Shown: positions 1-7,450, counted from the first letter of the stretch. The stretch: DNA of 59,242 nt from Vibrio nereis NBRC 15637 (GCF_001591105.1 NZ_BCUD01000022.1:1-59242), one strand, 5' to 3'. The notes: generated by a model not told the origin, from the sequence alone. Numbers and translations are program-made.

Positions 1-226
1 GCAGACCGATGCTTTTTCCGTCCCCGAGTGAGCCGTGAATCACGCCCACCACGCCCGTTTTGGCAAAATCAGTACAGATTTCATCGACGCCGTACTTTTC
101 GAGCTCGGCGACCACTAAGGCTTGAGTACTGGTTTCTTCGTAACCGAGCTCTGGGTGGCGATGGATCGCATGGCGAATGTTAATGGCGTCTGCTAGCCAA
201 GGCGTTAACGCATCCTGAATAGTCAT
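1..226 (-). CDS. M20-family amidohydrolase, N-terminal part only
   Basis: Reading leftward from an ATG at 226 gives 75 in-frame codons before the window ends, so the C-terminal bulk is missing. The N-terminus contains HAIHRHPELGYEE and later GVVGVIHG, typical of M20D amidohydrolases (hippurate, aminoacyl or indole-acetyl-amino-acid hydrolases) that remove acyl groups from amino acids using a bound metal pair. The metal ligands lie beyond the window. GAGGGA stands 5-6 bases before the ATG as a ribosome site. The preceding gene on this strand ends in its own terminator, so this gene probably has its own promoter between 227 and 330. The substrate cannot be told. Confidence 0.75.
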   Translation of the reverse strand, partial: MTIQDALTPWLADAINIRHAIHRHPELGYEETSTQALVVAELEKYGVDEICTDFAKTGVVGVIHGSLGDGKSIGL

Positions 227-296
227 AAAATTCCCTCTGTTCGATAGGAACATTAAATCCTAATGGCGCATGGCAAACAAACCGGATTACTACTGA

Positions 297-319
297 AACT
301 ATTAGCGTTGCTAATAGTT
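297..319. repeat. Perfect 10-bp inverted repeat upstream of the amidohydrolase gene
   Basis: Arms AACTATTAGC (297-306) and GCTAATAGTT (310-319) are exactly complementary around a 3-base centre. It lies 70-93 bases before the amidohydrolase start. No T-run follows it on either strand, so an operator for a dimeric regulator is likelier than a terminator. The regulator is unknown. Confidence 0.5.
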
Positions 320-332
320 GGCGAGAGCAGGT

Positions 333-365
333 AAAACTAAAAGCCGCCCAACACTGAGCGGCTTA
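333..365 (-). terminator. Intrinsic terminator of the EamA-FMN reductase pair
   Basis: On the minus strand a stem AAGCCGC/GCGGCTT (364-358 with 347-341) is followed by TTTTAGTTTT. It begins about 10 bases after the FMN reductase stop codon. Confidence 0.8.
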
Positions 366-373
366 AATGACGA

Positions 374-967
374 TTACATCCCATAGGTGAACGGTTTACC
401 GAGCGGCAGCATGTCCTGATGCACGGGTGCTAATGCGCTCGCGTAGCAACTGAGCAGTTTCAAGGTGTATTGGCTGCGAGCGACAAAATCACTGTCATCG
501 CTGCGCGCATCTTGATCGATGAGTTTATCACTGTTGCGTACAATGAGGTGGTCAGGCAAAAAGCACACGTGGTTATTTTTGCTGCCAGTCATGCGCAATT
601 CGCTGATCGGGTAAACACCGTTGATACTCACGCTGACACTCACCAATAGTGCTGGTTTATGTGCCAGCTCGTTTGCTGTCGTCAGCAATAGGAAGTTTTT
701 CAGCGCAGGGGTCGCCATCCCGTGCCATTCTGGTGTGATAAAGACAAACGCGTCAGACTCTTTCAGTTTTTGCGCGATTGGCGTCCAGACATCCCACTCT
801 TCGCTACCTTGCCAAACACCTTCATTCCAAAACGGAAGGTTTAGCTCATGCAGGTCGAGGATTTCCACTTGGTCGAACTCTTGCAAACCGTGCTGTTTGA
901 GAAAACGAGCCACGTTGAGGCTTTGTGAATTTGCCCTTTGGCTGCCAGAGATAATGGTGAGTTTCAT
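374..967 (-). CDS. NAD(P)H-dependent FMN reductase family protein
   Basis: The product is a 197-residue flavodoxin-like protein. Its N-terminus MKLTIISGSQRANSQS is the phosphate-binding loop of the NADPH-dependent FMN reductase family, and TPEWHGMATPALKNFL near residues 80-95 is the second family signature for the flavin edge. Members reduce FMN, quinones or azo compounds in the cytoplasm. An ATG two codons upstream (973) sits directly against the AAGGAA ribosome site, so the ATG at 967 with 6-base spacing is preferred. It follows the EamA exporter gene by 34-40 bases on the same strand and probably shares its MarR-controlled promoter, which suggests a response to a redox-active or aromatic compound. 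The substrate is not deducible. Confidence 0.85.
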   Translation of the reverse strand: MKLTIISGSQRANSQSLNVARFLKQHGLQEFDQVEILDLHELNLPFWNEGVWQGSEEWDVWTPIAQKLKESDAFVFITPEWHGMATPALKNFLLLTTANELAHKPALLVSVSVSINGVYPISELRMTGSKNNHVCFLPDHLIVRNSDKLIDQDARSDDSDFVARSQYTLKLLSCYASALAPVHQDMLPLGKPFTYGM

Positions 968-1007
968 AATCATTTCCTTTTGAATTTAATATGTTTGCTT
1001 ATTGGTG

Positions 1008-1880
1008 TTATGCATTGGCAGCTTTAGGACTATGGGAGGCCAAAAAGATAGAAACCAGTATTGCTGCCGCACCCAACAATTGCAGTGGTGTGAGAATTTC
1101 ATCTAAAAATACGTAGCCTAAAACGCTGGCAGAGACGCTACTCAAAAATCCGAGAAACGCAACGTTGGTTGCCGGGAGGCGCTCAATGCCTTTGAACCAC
1201 AGGACGTAAGCAATGACTGCACCCACGAGGGTCAGGTAGCTGTATCCGGCTAAGTTTTTCAGTGAAATAGTGTCTGGTAGCCCTTCAAACCATAGCGCTG
1301 CAGGTAATAAAAGCACGCCTCCGACGAGGAGTTGCCAGCCGGTGAATGCCAATGTCGACATATTCTCCGGACGTCCCCAGTATTTGGTGAGCACCACGCC
1401 GCTCGCCATACTTAAGGTGCCCAATACCGCTAACACAATTCCTTGCGCGCTGATCTGCACCGTTTCGTTGATGACGATAAGCGCCACGCCAAGCACACCA
1501 AAAATGGCCGCGATGCAGTGGCTCAAGGCGATCTTACTTTTTAATACTAGCCCACTGAGCAGCATCACGATGATCGGTTGGCTCGACATGACCAATGCCG
1601 CCGTTCCTCCGGGCAGGTAGCTCGCCGCAAAAAATAAACAGTAGAAAAACAGCCCGATGTTGAGCGTTCCAAGGCAAGCGAGTTTTCCCCACCATTGCTG
1701 GTTCGGAAAGCAGCGTGTATACGCGATGAGCAGTAATCCTGCTGGCAGTGCGCGTATCGCTGAAGCGAGCAGTGGGCTGTCTGCGGGTAACAGTTCTGTG
1801 GTGACAATGTAGGTGCTGCCCCAAACTATCGGCGCGATGGCAGTGAGTAAGATGGCTTGAATCCTTTCGGTGTGGGTCAT
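1008..1880 (-). CDS. EamA/DMT-family membrane transporter
   Basis: The product is a 290-residue hydrophobic protein with about ten membrane segments arranged as two EamA repeats. The first begins PIVWGSTYIVTTELLP and the second includes GAVIAYVLWFKGIERLPA. Members of the drug/metabolite transporter superfamily usually export amino acids, metabolites or toxic compounds. The open frame runs 114 codons further upstream, but that stretch crosses the divergent regulator gene and its operators. The ATG at 1880, with AAGGA about 8 bases before it, is therefore the start. The gene is divergent from the MarR gene at 2002 and upstream of an FMN reductase gene. The pairing suggests a MarR-repressed efflux plus reductase unit; the substrate is unknown. 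Confidence 0.88.
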   Translation of the reverse strand: MTHTERIQAILLTAIAPIVWGSTYIVTTELLPADSPLLASAIRALPAGLLLIAYTRCFPNQQWWGKLACLGTLNIGLFFYCLFFAASYLPGGTAALVMSSQPIIVMLLSGLVLKSKIALSHCIAAIFGVLGVALIVINETVQISAQGIVLAVLGTLSMASGVVLTKYWGRPENMSTLAFTGWQLLVGGVLLLPAALWFEGLPDTISLKNLAGYSYLTLVGAVIAYVLWFKGIERLPATNVAFLGFLSSVSASVLGYVFLDEILTPLQLLGAAAILVSIFLASHSPKAANA

Positions 1881-1898
1881 GATATTTTTCCTTAAAGT

Positions 1899-1914
1899 AT
1901 CTTTTGTGAAAGAT
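1899..1914. promoter_or_regulatory. Operator-like palindrome 1 (MarR site candidate)
   Basis: ATCTTTTGTGAAAGAT, with 6-bp arms ATCTTT/AAAGAT, is preceded by AAGT exactly like its partner at 1955-1970. It lies just downstream of the probable EamA promoter, where a bound repressor would block transcription. Confidence 0.55.
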
Positions 1915-1923
1915 TGTTTTTTA

Positions 1924-1952
1924 AAAGTAATGGCACTTTTTCTTTTGGTCAA
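1924..1952 (-). promoter_or_regulatory. Candidate sigma-70 promoter for the EamA-FMN reductase pair
   Basis: On the minus strand TTGACC (1952-1947) and TACTTT (1929-1924) are separated by 17 bases. The -35 box is good and the -10 is weak. The promoter sits between two matching palindromes, which suits repression by the adjacent MarR protein. Confidence 0.45.
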
Positions 1953-1954
1953 GT

Positions 1955-1970
1955 ATCTTTTTGAAAAGAT
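1955..1970. promoter_or_regulatory. Operator-like palindrome 2 (MarR site candidate)
   Basis: ATCTTTTTGAAAAGAT has perfect 7-bp arms around TG. It is preceded by AAGT and is nearly identical to the palindrome at 1899-1914, 56 bp away centre to centre. It overlaps the region expected to hold the marR promoter and abuts the -35 box of the divergent promoter. Confidence 0.6.
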
Positions 1971-2001
1971 TTTTACATCAATAGATTCGTGAGGAGGTAG
2001 A

Positions 2002-2481
2002 ATGGACGGTGTCGATAAGATTCTTGGACAGTGGCAACAAGCGCGCCCGGATTTAGATTGCTCTTCAATGGGCGTGGTGGGGCGCATTCGTCGCGCGGCA
2101 AACTTTTGGGAGCAGGTGCACGGACAAGTGTGCGGCGACGCGGGGATCAGCGCGATTGAGTTCGACATTCTGGCGACACTTAGACGCAGCATCGAACCTG
2201 TCACGCCAACGACTTTGTACAAAACCCTGATGATCTCTTCCGGCGCGGTGAGTACGCGTTTAGAAGGGTTAGTACAGAAAGGTTGGGTGCACCGCGTGGC
2301 GAGTGAAAGTGACCGAAGAAGTAACCGAGTGACACTGACGGAAGAGGGGATTGTCTTTCTAGATCAGGTGCTTGAAGCACATGTTGCGAGCATGGAAAAA
2401 CATCTAGCTTGCCTCGACCCAGCAGAACGAGGTGCGTTGGAAAGCCTACTAAGTAAGTTCCTGCAAGCCGAAGTCGAATAA
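2002..2481 (+). CDS. MarR-family transcriptional regulator
   Basis: The product is a 159-residue winged-helix regulator. The core PTTLYKTLMISSGAVSTRLE is the recognition helix region, and ASESDRRSNRVTLTEEG is the wing with the usual D-R-R motif, around residues 75-120. The ATG at 2002 is preceded by GAGGAGGTAG, a strong ribosome site. MarR proteins are dimeric repressors released by small aromatic or oxidising ligands. Two similar palindromes in the 121-bp divergent gap to the EamA gene are the obvious binding sites, so the protein probably represses both itself and the transporter-reductase pair. No redox-sensing cysteine pattern was identified, and the ligand is unknown. Confidence 0.9.
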   Translation: MDGVDKILGQWQQARPDLDCSSMGVVGRIRRAANFWEQVHGQVCGDAGISAIEFDILATLRRSIEPVTPTTLYKTLMISSGAVSTRLEGLVQKGWVHRVASESDRRSNRVTLTEEGIVFLDQVLEAHVASMEKHLACLDPAERGALESLLSKFLQAEVE

Positions 2482-2551
2482 CCGATCCTACTTGCGTTTA
2501 GACAAAAAGGCGGCACAATACTCGCTTTCAAGGTTTCTGCGATGTACTCCT

Positions 2552-3130
2552 ATGCTGTTGATAATCGATAACTATGATTCTTTCACCTACAACCTCTACC
2601 AGTACTTTTGTGAACTGGGGGCAGAGGTCAAAGTAGTGCGTAATGATGAGATTGATATTGCTGGCATTGAGGCGCTCAACCCGAGCCACTTGGTGATTTC
2701 GCCGGGGCCTTGTACTCCAAACGAAGCGGGTATTTCGCTCCAAGCGATCGAACACTTTGCGGGTAAACTGCCGATCCTTGGTGTGTGTCTCGGTCATCAA
2801 GCGATCGCACAGGTGTTTGGTGGTGAAGTGGTGCGCGCAAGGCAAGTGATGCACGGTAAAACGTCACCGATTCGCCATACTAACCAAAGTGTCTTTACAG
2901 GCTTAAACAACCCTCTGACTGTCACCCGTTACCATTCGTTGGTGGTCAAAAATGGCACCCTGCCTGATTGTTTTGAATTGACCGCATGGACGGAGTTTGA
3001 AGATGGCTCAATGGACGAAATCATGGGCTATCAGCACAAGTCTCTGCCTATTGACGCGGTGCAGTTTCACCCAGAATCGATCAAAACAGAGCAAGGTCAC
3101 GAGCTTTTAGCGAACTTCCTACGCCGTTAA
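2552..3130 (+). CDS. pabA: Aminodeoxychorismate/anthranilate synthase glutamine amidotransferase subunit
   Basis: The product is a 192-residue class I glutamine amidotransferase. MLLIIDNYDSFTYNLYQ is the TrpG/PabA N-terminus, GVCLGHQAIAQ carries the nucleophilic cysteine, and AVQFHPESI carries the catalytic histidine and glutamate. It passes ammonia from glutamine to the chorismate-aminating subunit for 4-aminobenzoate (folate) synthesis, and in some species also for anthranilate. The frame extends 20 codons upstream, but family alignment places the start at 2552; there is no clear ribosome site there. The position before the acetyl/succinylornithine aminotransferase gene is common in enteric and Vibrio genomes. 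PabA and TrpG are not separable by sequence alone. Confidence 0.9.
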   Translation: MLLIIDNYDSFTYNLYQYFCELGAEVKVVRNDEIDIAGIEALNPSHLVISPGPCTPNEAGISLQAIEHFAGKLPILGVCLGHQAIAQVFGGEVVRARQVMHGKTSPIRHTNQSVFTGLNNPLTVTRYHSLVVKNGTLPDCFELTAWTEFEDGSMDEIMGYQHKSLPIDAVQFHPESIKTEQGHELLANFLRR

Positions 3131-3190
3131 ATCCTGATCGGGATCACTTTTCTTAACATTTTCTTCATATTCTCCATTGTGGATATTTCG

Positions 3191-3204
3191 TGAAATAATA
3201 TTCG
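3191..3204. promoter_or_regulatory. ArgR box candidate 1
   Basis: TGAAATAATATTCG matches TGAATWWWWATTCA at 12 of 14 positions. It lies 296 bases before the astC start. Confidence 0.45.
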
Positions 3205-3306
3205 CAGCCGTTGTCGTGCCTATCGTTTGCCCCTTGCTATACCTATGCTTAACCAGAGCTTATCTGTGTCATAAGAATATATTGCTTCATAAAAGCAATC
3301 GCTTGA

Positions 3307-3320
3307 TGCATAAATACTCA
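3307..3320. promoter_or_regulatory. ArgR box candidate 2
   Basis: TGCATAAATACTCA matches TGAATWWWWATTCA at 12 of 14 positions. It lies 180 bases before the astC start and is not paired at the usual 3-bp spacing with a second box. Confidence 0.45.
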
Positions 3321-3432
3321 TACATTGTGAAGGTTGGTCTAAATTCCAGTCTTCAAAAAGAATAAATCACTATTGAAATAGTTAATTAATTGTAAATACA
3401 ATGCCGTAATTGCTTAAATGCAAAACAATGTG

Positions 3433-3453
3433 TGCTTTCATATTTTGAAAGCA
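3433..3453 (+). repeat. Perfect 8-bp inverted repeat in the astC leader
   Basis: TGCTTTCA and TGAAAGCA are exact complements around TATTT. The repeat ends 46 bases before the astC start, so it could form a leader hairpin or be an operator. No T-run follows. Confidence 0.5.
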
Positions 3454-3499
3454 AGGATGCAATAGTTACCTGGCATGCGGTATCGAGAGGGAATGTGCA

Positions 3500-4714
3500 A
3501 TGACAATTGAAAATAAAGTAGAACGCGGTCTGTTTGATGAGGTAATGGTACCTTGTTATAACCCAATGGAAATGATTCCAGTGAAGGGCGAAGGCGCGCG
3601 AGTCTGGGATCAGGAAGGCAAAGAGTACATCGACTTTGCTGGTGGTATTGCCGTGAGCTGCTTGGGTCATTGTCATCCTGCAATGGTTAACGCATTAACA
3701 GAGCAGGGCAACAAGCTTTGGCACCTTAGTAACGTAATGACTAACGAGCCCGCACTGCGTTTAGCGAAGAAGCTGACCGAAGTGAGCTTTGCAGAAAAAG
3801 TCTTCTTTGCGAACTCGGGCGCAGAAGCGAACGAAGCGGCGCTTAAACTGGCGCGTCGTTACGCGGTTGATAAGTTCGGCCCAGAAAAATCAGAAATCAT
3901 CGCATTTAAACAAGGCTTCCACGGCCGTACTTTCTTCACAGTAACTGTGGGTGGTCAAGCAGCGTACTCAGATGGTTTCGGCCCTAAGCCAGGCGATGTG
4001 ACACACCTACCTTACAACGACGTCGACGCACTACGCGAGCACATCTCGGATCGTACTTGTGCCATCATGATGGAACCGCTGCAAGGCGAGGGCGGCATCA
4101 TCGCACCAACCGATGAATTCATTCAGACCGTACGCGAGCTGTGTGACAAACACAACGCACTGCTTATCTTTGATGAAGTACAAACGGGTAACGGCCGTAC
4201 GGGTAACTTCTACGCGTACCAAGGTCTAGGTGTCACACCAGACATTCTAAGTACCGCGAAATCACTGGGTGGTGGTTTCCCAATCGGTGCAATGCTAACG
4301 ACAACTGAGCTTGCCAAGTATCTAAAAATTGGTACACACGGCTCGACATACGGCGGTAACCCACTGGCGTGTGCGGTTGCAGAGGCAGTGGTTGATATCG
4401 TTAGCCAGCCTGAAACTCTTGCAGGTGTCGCAGAGCGCGAAGCTCTGTTCCGTGAGGGTCTAACAAAACTGAATGATAAATACCAAATCTTTGCAGAAGT
4501 GCGCGGTAAAGGCTTACTTCTGGGTGCTGCTCTGAATGAAGAGTGGCAAGGCCGCGCTCGCGACGTACTGGTTGCAGCGGGTAAAGAAGGTTTGATGGTA
4601 CTGGTTGCGGGGGCGAACGTGGTTCGTTTCACTCCGTCACTGGTCATCACTAAAGAAGAAATCCAAGAAGGATTATCTCGACTAGATAAAGCTCTAGCGA
4701 CACTAACAAAATAA
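3500..4714 (+). CDS. astC: Acetylornithine/succinylornithine aminotransferase
   Basis: The product is a 404-residue class III PLP aminotransferase. FANSGAEANEAALKLAR near residue 105 binds cofactor phosphate, FDEVQTGNGRTG near 225 carries the aspartate contacting the PLP ring, and STAKSLGGGFPIGAM near 250 carries the Schiff-base lysine. These enzymes convert N-acetylornithine in arginine synthesis and N-succinylornithine in the succinyltransferase degradation pathway. Vibrio commonly uses one dual-purpose gene, also called argD. Standing upstream of astA and astD, it supplies step 3 of arginine breakdown. The ribosome site GAGAGGGA lies about 10 bases before the ATG. The downstream gap contains a hairpin and a palindromic repeat element. 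Confidence 0.93.
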   Translation: MTIENKVERGLFDEVMVPCYNPMEMIPVKGEGARVWDQEGKEYIDFAGGIAVSCLGHCHPAMVNALTEQGNKLWHLSNVMTNEPALRLAKKLTEVSFAEKVFFANSGAEANEAALKLARRYAVDKFGPEKSEIIAFKQGFHGRTFFTVTVGGQAAYSDGFGPKPGDVTHLPYNDVDALREHISDRTCAIMMEPLQGEGGIIAPTDEFIQTVRELCDKHNALLIFDEVQTGNGRTGNFYAYQGLGVTPDILSTAKSLGGGFPIGAMLTTTELAKYLKIGTHGSTYGGNPLACAVAEAVVDIVSQPETLAGVAEREALFREGLTKLNDKYQIFAEVRGKGLLLGAALNEEWQGRARDVLVAAGKEGLMVLVAGANVVRFTPSLVITKEEIQEGLSRLDKALATLTK

Positions 4715-4720
4715 ATATAA

Positions 4721-4754
4721 CACTAGGAAGATCTATTTATTCTAGTGATCTTCC
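4721..4754 (+). repeat. Hairpin with two alternative stems after astC
   Basis: GGAAGATC (4726-4733) pairs with GATCTTCC (4747-4754). CACTAG (4721-4726) pairs with CTAGTG (4742-4747). The two stems share bases and cannot fully coexist. There is no T-run after either, so it may be a processing or stability element rather than a terminator. Confidence 0.5.
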
Positions 4755-4786
4755 ATACCATTGCCACTGGTCATGTGTTCAAAGTA

Positions 4787-4904
4787 TTGCTTAGGAAAAA
4801 TCGCTTAGAACAAGGCGTAGATTGCAGCGAGCTAGCGGGCCTAACTCCCCCTATGCTTGCAAAAATCTAGCTACAACGCAGTTATTAGCGATTTTAACAA
4901 GCAA
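4787..4904. mobile_element. ERIC-like palindromic intergenic repeat element (MITE-like)
   Basis: This 118-bp stretch is bounded by imperfect terminal inverted repeats: TTGCTTAGGAAAAATCGCT on the left and, read on the other strand, TTGCTTGTTAAAATCGCT on the right. Inner parts (ACAAGGCGTAGATT against GCGTTGTAGCTAGATT) also mirror each other, so transcribed RNA would fold into one long hairpin. It has no coding capacity and splits the astC-astA junction. I believe similar elements recur in Vibrio intergenic regions, but I could not confirm copy number here. Confidence 0.6.
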
Positions 4905-4956
4905 GAATGAATAGATGACCGGTGGCAGTGGTATCAAGCATCAGGAGGGAGTATCG

Positions 4957-5976
4957 ATGCTGGTTGTCCGCCCTATCGCAATGTCGGATTACGATGCGCT
5001 GCACACTTGTGCGGTGGAATCGGGTCATGGATTTACATCATTACCGGTTAACGAAGAACTGTTAACTAATCGAATCACACACTCAGAATACAGCTTCTCA
5101 AAACCTGACGTTACCCAACCTGGGGATGAAGGTTACCTTATGGTGGGCTTTGAAAGTGAAACTGGAGAAGTTGCTGGTTGTACAGGTATCGAAGCCTCGA
5201 TTGGCTGGGATGTTCCTTTTTACTCGTACCACATCAGTACCGTTGTTCACTCATCAAGAAAGCTAGGCGTGAACAACACGGTTAAGCTACTGACTTTCGG
5301 TAACAACTACACGGGCTGTAGTGAGATTTGTACGTTATTTTTACGCCCGACCTTCCGCCAAGGTCTGAATGGCCGTTTGATGTCAAAATGCCGCTTCCTA
5401 ATGATGGCAGAACACCCACATCGCTTCTCAAAAACCATCTTTGCCGAAATGCGTGGTATATCAGATGAGAACGGTAACTCACCATTTTGGCAGTGGCTGC
5501 AAGAACACTTTTTCTCGATTGACTTCACCATGGCTGATTACCTGACGGGTATCGGTGCCAAAGGTTTCATCGCAGACCTAATGCCGAAGTTGCCAATTTA
5601 CATCAACTTACTGAGTAAAGAAGCACAAGAAGTGATTGGCCAAGTGCATGAAAACACCAAACCAGCACTACGTCTGTTAGAGAAAGAAGGTTTTACCTGC
5701 CGTAACTACGTCGATATTTTCGATGGTGGCCCAACGGTAGAATGTGACCTACGCAATATTGAATCAGTACGTCACTCGTTCCGTGCGAAAGTGACGATTG
5801 CTGAGCACTCTAGCTCGCAAGATTACCTGATTTCGAACACCTCTTTTGACAACTTCCGTGCAACGGCGGCGAAAGCGGCTTACGACAAGGAATCTGAGTC
5901 AGTGATCCTTTCACCAGTGGTTGCAGAAGCGCTGCAGGTAAATGAAGGCGAATTCGTTCGTATGTTGGCTCAGTAA
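4957..5976 (+). CDS. astA: Arginine N-succinyltransferase
   Basis: The product is a 339-residue member of the AstA family, which transfers a succinyl group from succinyl-CoA to the alpha-amino group of arginine, the first step of the AST degradation pathway. Recognisable features are MLVVRPIAMSDYDAL at the start, STVVHSSRKLGVNN near 105, CTLFLRPTFR near 135, and GISDENGNSPFWQWLQEHFF near 180. The open frame extends 14 codons further upstream into the end of the repeat-containing gap. The ATG at 4957 has CAGGAGGGA 6 bases before it and matches the family N-terminus. astD follows after 16 bases. Confidence 0.94.
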   Translation: MLVVRPIAMSDYDALHTCAVESGHGFTSLPVNEELLTNRITHSEYSFSKPDVTQPGDEGYLMVGFESETGEVAGCTGIEASIGWDVPFYSYHISTVVHSSRKLGVNNTVKLLTFGNNYTGCSEICTLFLRPTFRQGLNGRLMSKCRFLMMAEHPHRFSKTIFAEMRGISDENGNSPFWQWLQEHFFSIDFTMADYLTGIGAKGFIADLMPKLPIYINLLSKEAQEVIGQVHENTKPALRLLEKEGFTCRNYVDIFDGGPTVECDLRNIESVRHSFRAKVTIAEHSSSQDYLISNTSFDNFRATAAKAAYDKESESVILSPVVAEALQVNEGEFVRMLAQ

Positions 5977-5992
5977 AGGAAAGGATAAACAA

Positions 5993-7450
5993 ATGACACA
6001 TTGGATTGCAGGAGAATGGGTTGCCGGAGAAGGCGAGCCAATGAATTCACTAAGCCCATATAACAATGAGGTTGTTTGGGAAGGCGTGAGCGCAACTCCC
6101 GCTCAGGTTGAGTCCGCGGTCAGTGCGGCTCGCCAGGCGTTTGTAAGCTGGAAGAAACTGAGCTTTGCTGAGCGTGAGGCGATTGTTTTGGCGTTTGCCG
6201 AGCAAGTAAAAGAACACAGCGAGCAAATCGCAGAAGTGATCGCGAAAGAAACCGGTAAACCGATTTGGGAAACGCGCACCGAAGCAGGCGCGATGGCGGG
6301 TAAGATTGCCATTTCTATCCGCGCTTATCATGACCGTACAGGCGAAACTACGCGTGAAGCGGCGGGTAACCAAATTGTTTTACGTCACCGTCCACTGGGC
6401 GTGATGGCCGTCTTTGGCCCTTATAACTTCCCTGGTCACTTGCCTAATGGCCACATTGTTCCTGCATTACTTGCGGGTAACACGGTCGTGTTCAAACCGT
6501 CAGAGCAAACGCCAATGACGGGTGAGTTAGCGATGAAACTGTGGGAAAAAGCAGGCTTGCCAAAGGGCGTGATCAACTTGGTTCAAGGTGCTAAAGAGAC
6601 GGGCATTGCTCTGGCTGACTCTAAAGGTATCGACGGTCTACTGTTCACTGGTAGCGCGAACACGGGTCATATCCTACACCGCCAGTTTGCGGGTCAGCCG
6701 GGTAAGATGCTGGCGTTGGAAATGGGCGGCAACAACCCAATGGTGATCACGGACAACTACGGTGAACTTGATGCCACGGTTTACACCATCATCCAATCTG
6801 CGTTTATCAGTGCGGGTCAGCGTTGTACGTGTGCACGTCGCCTTTACGTACCTGTAGGTGAAAAGGGTGATGTACTGGTTGAGAAGTTAGTTGAAGCGAC
6901 GAAGAAGATTCGTGTGGATCAGCCATTTGCAGAACCAGCGCCATTTATGGGACCACAAATTTCTGAAGCGGCAGCGAAGTTCATCCTTGATGCACAAACG
7001 AATCTACAAAGCTTGGGCGGCGTGAGCTTGCTGGAAGCGAAAGGTGGTCAAGCGGCGTTTGTTACACCGGGTATTATCGACGTAACACCAATCGCGGAAC
7101 TGCCAGACGAAGAGTACTTCGGCCCGCTACTGCAAGTGGTACGTTACCAAGGTTTGGAAAAAGCAGTCGATCTCGCTAACGATACGCGCTTTGGTCTGTC
7201 TGCGGGTTTGGTTTCAACCGACGACGGTGAGTGGGACTACTTTGTTGACCATATCCGCGCGGGTATCGTTAACCGTAACCGTCAGCTGACGGGCGCGAGT
7301 GGTGATGCACCGTTTGGTGGCCCGGGCGCGTCGGGTAACTTACGTCCGAGTGCGTACTACGCGGCGGACTACTGTGCTTACCCAATGGCTTCAATGGAGG
7401 GTGGTGAAACACTGCTTCCTGCTACTTTAAGCCCAGGTGTTGAGCTATAA
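5993..7450 (+). CDS. astD: N-succinylglutamate 5-semialdehyde dehydrogenase
   Basis: The product is a 485-residue NAD-dependent aldehyde dehydrogenase. The Rossmann segment includes FTGSANTG near residue 220, LALEMGGNNP carries the general-base glutamate near 244, and SAGQRCTCARRL carries the nucleophilic cysteine near 280. It oxidises N-succinylglutamate semialdehyde to N-succinylglutamate, step 4 of arginine degradation. The start at 5993 (MTHWIAGEW) follows an AAAGGAAAGGAT ribosome site, and the 17 extra upstream codons overlap astA and are unlikely. A strong terminator follows. AstB (succinylarginine dihydrolase) and AstE are not in this window, so they must lie elsewhere. Confidence 0.94.
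   Translation: MTHWIAGEWVAGEGEPMNSLSPYNNEVVWEGVSATPAQVESAVSAARQAFVSWKKLSFAEREAIVLAFAEQVKEHSEQIAEVIAKETGKPIWETRTEAGAMAGKIAISIRAYHDRTGETTREAAGNQIVLRHRPLGVMAVFGPYNFPGHLPNGHIVPALLAGNTVVFKPSEQTPMTGELAMKLWEKAGLPKGVINLVQGAKETGIALADSKGIDGLLFTGSANTGHILHRQFAGQPGKMLALEMGGNNPMVITDNYGELDATVYTIIQSAFISAGQRCTCARRLYVPVGEKGDVLVEKLVEATKKIRVDQPFAEPAPFMGPQISEAAAKFILDAQTNLQSLGGVSLLEAKGGQAAFVTPGIIDVTPIAELPDEEYFGPLLQVVRYQGLEKAVDLANDTRFGLSAGLVSTDDGEWDYFVDHIRAGIVNRNRQLTGASGDAPFGGPGASGNLRPSAYYAADYCAYPMASMEGGETLLPATLSPGVEL

Larger units (their letters stand above)
3131..3499. promoter_or_regulatory. pabA-astC intergenic region with ArgR-box and hairpin candidates
   Basis: This 369-base AT-rich gap carries no credible gene. 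It holds two sequences close to the ArgR half-operator TGAATWWWWATTCA: TGAAATAATATTCG (3191-3204) and TGCATAAATACTCA (3307-3320), each matching 12 of 14 positions. It also has two inverted repeats, ATTGCTT/AAGCAAT at 3281-3299 and TGCTTTCA/TGAAAGCA at 3433-3453, the latter just ahead of the astC ribosome site. Arginine control of the downstream catabolic genes is a reasonable inference. No convincing sigma-54 promoter was found. Confidence 0.5.

Noticed and set aside
1881..2222. N-terminal extension of the EamA transporter frame to 404 residues
   Set aside because: The extra 114 codons run through the operator region and antisense to the MarR gene. The family start and ribosome site are at 1880.
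3177..3365. 62-codon rightward open frame between pabA and astC
   Set aside because: It has no ribosome site or recognisable family and covers the ArgR-box and hairpin region. AT-rich chance frame.
3472..3486. TGGCATGCGGTATCG as a sigma-54 promoter for astC
   Set aside because: The -12 element does not fit, and it is too close to the start codon and overlaps the ribosome site region.
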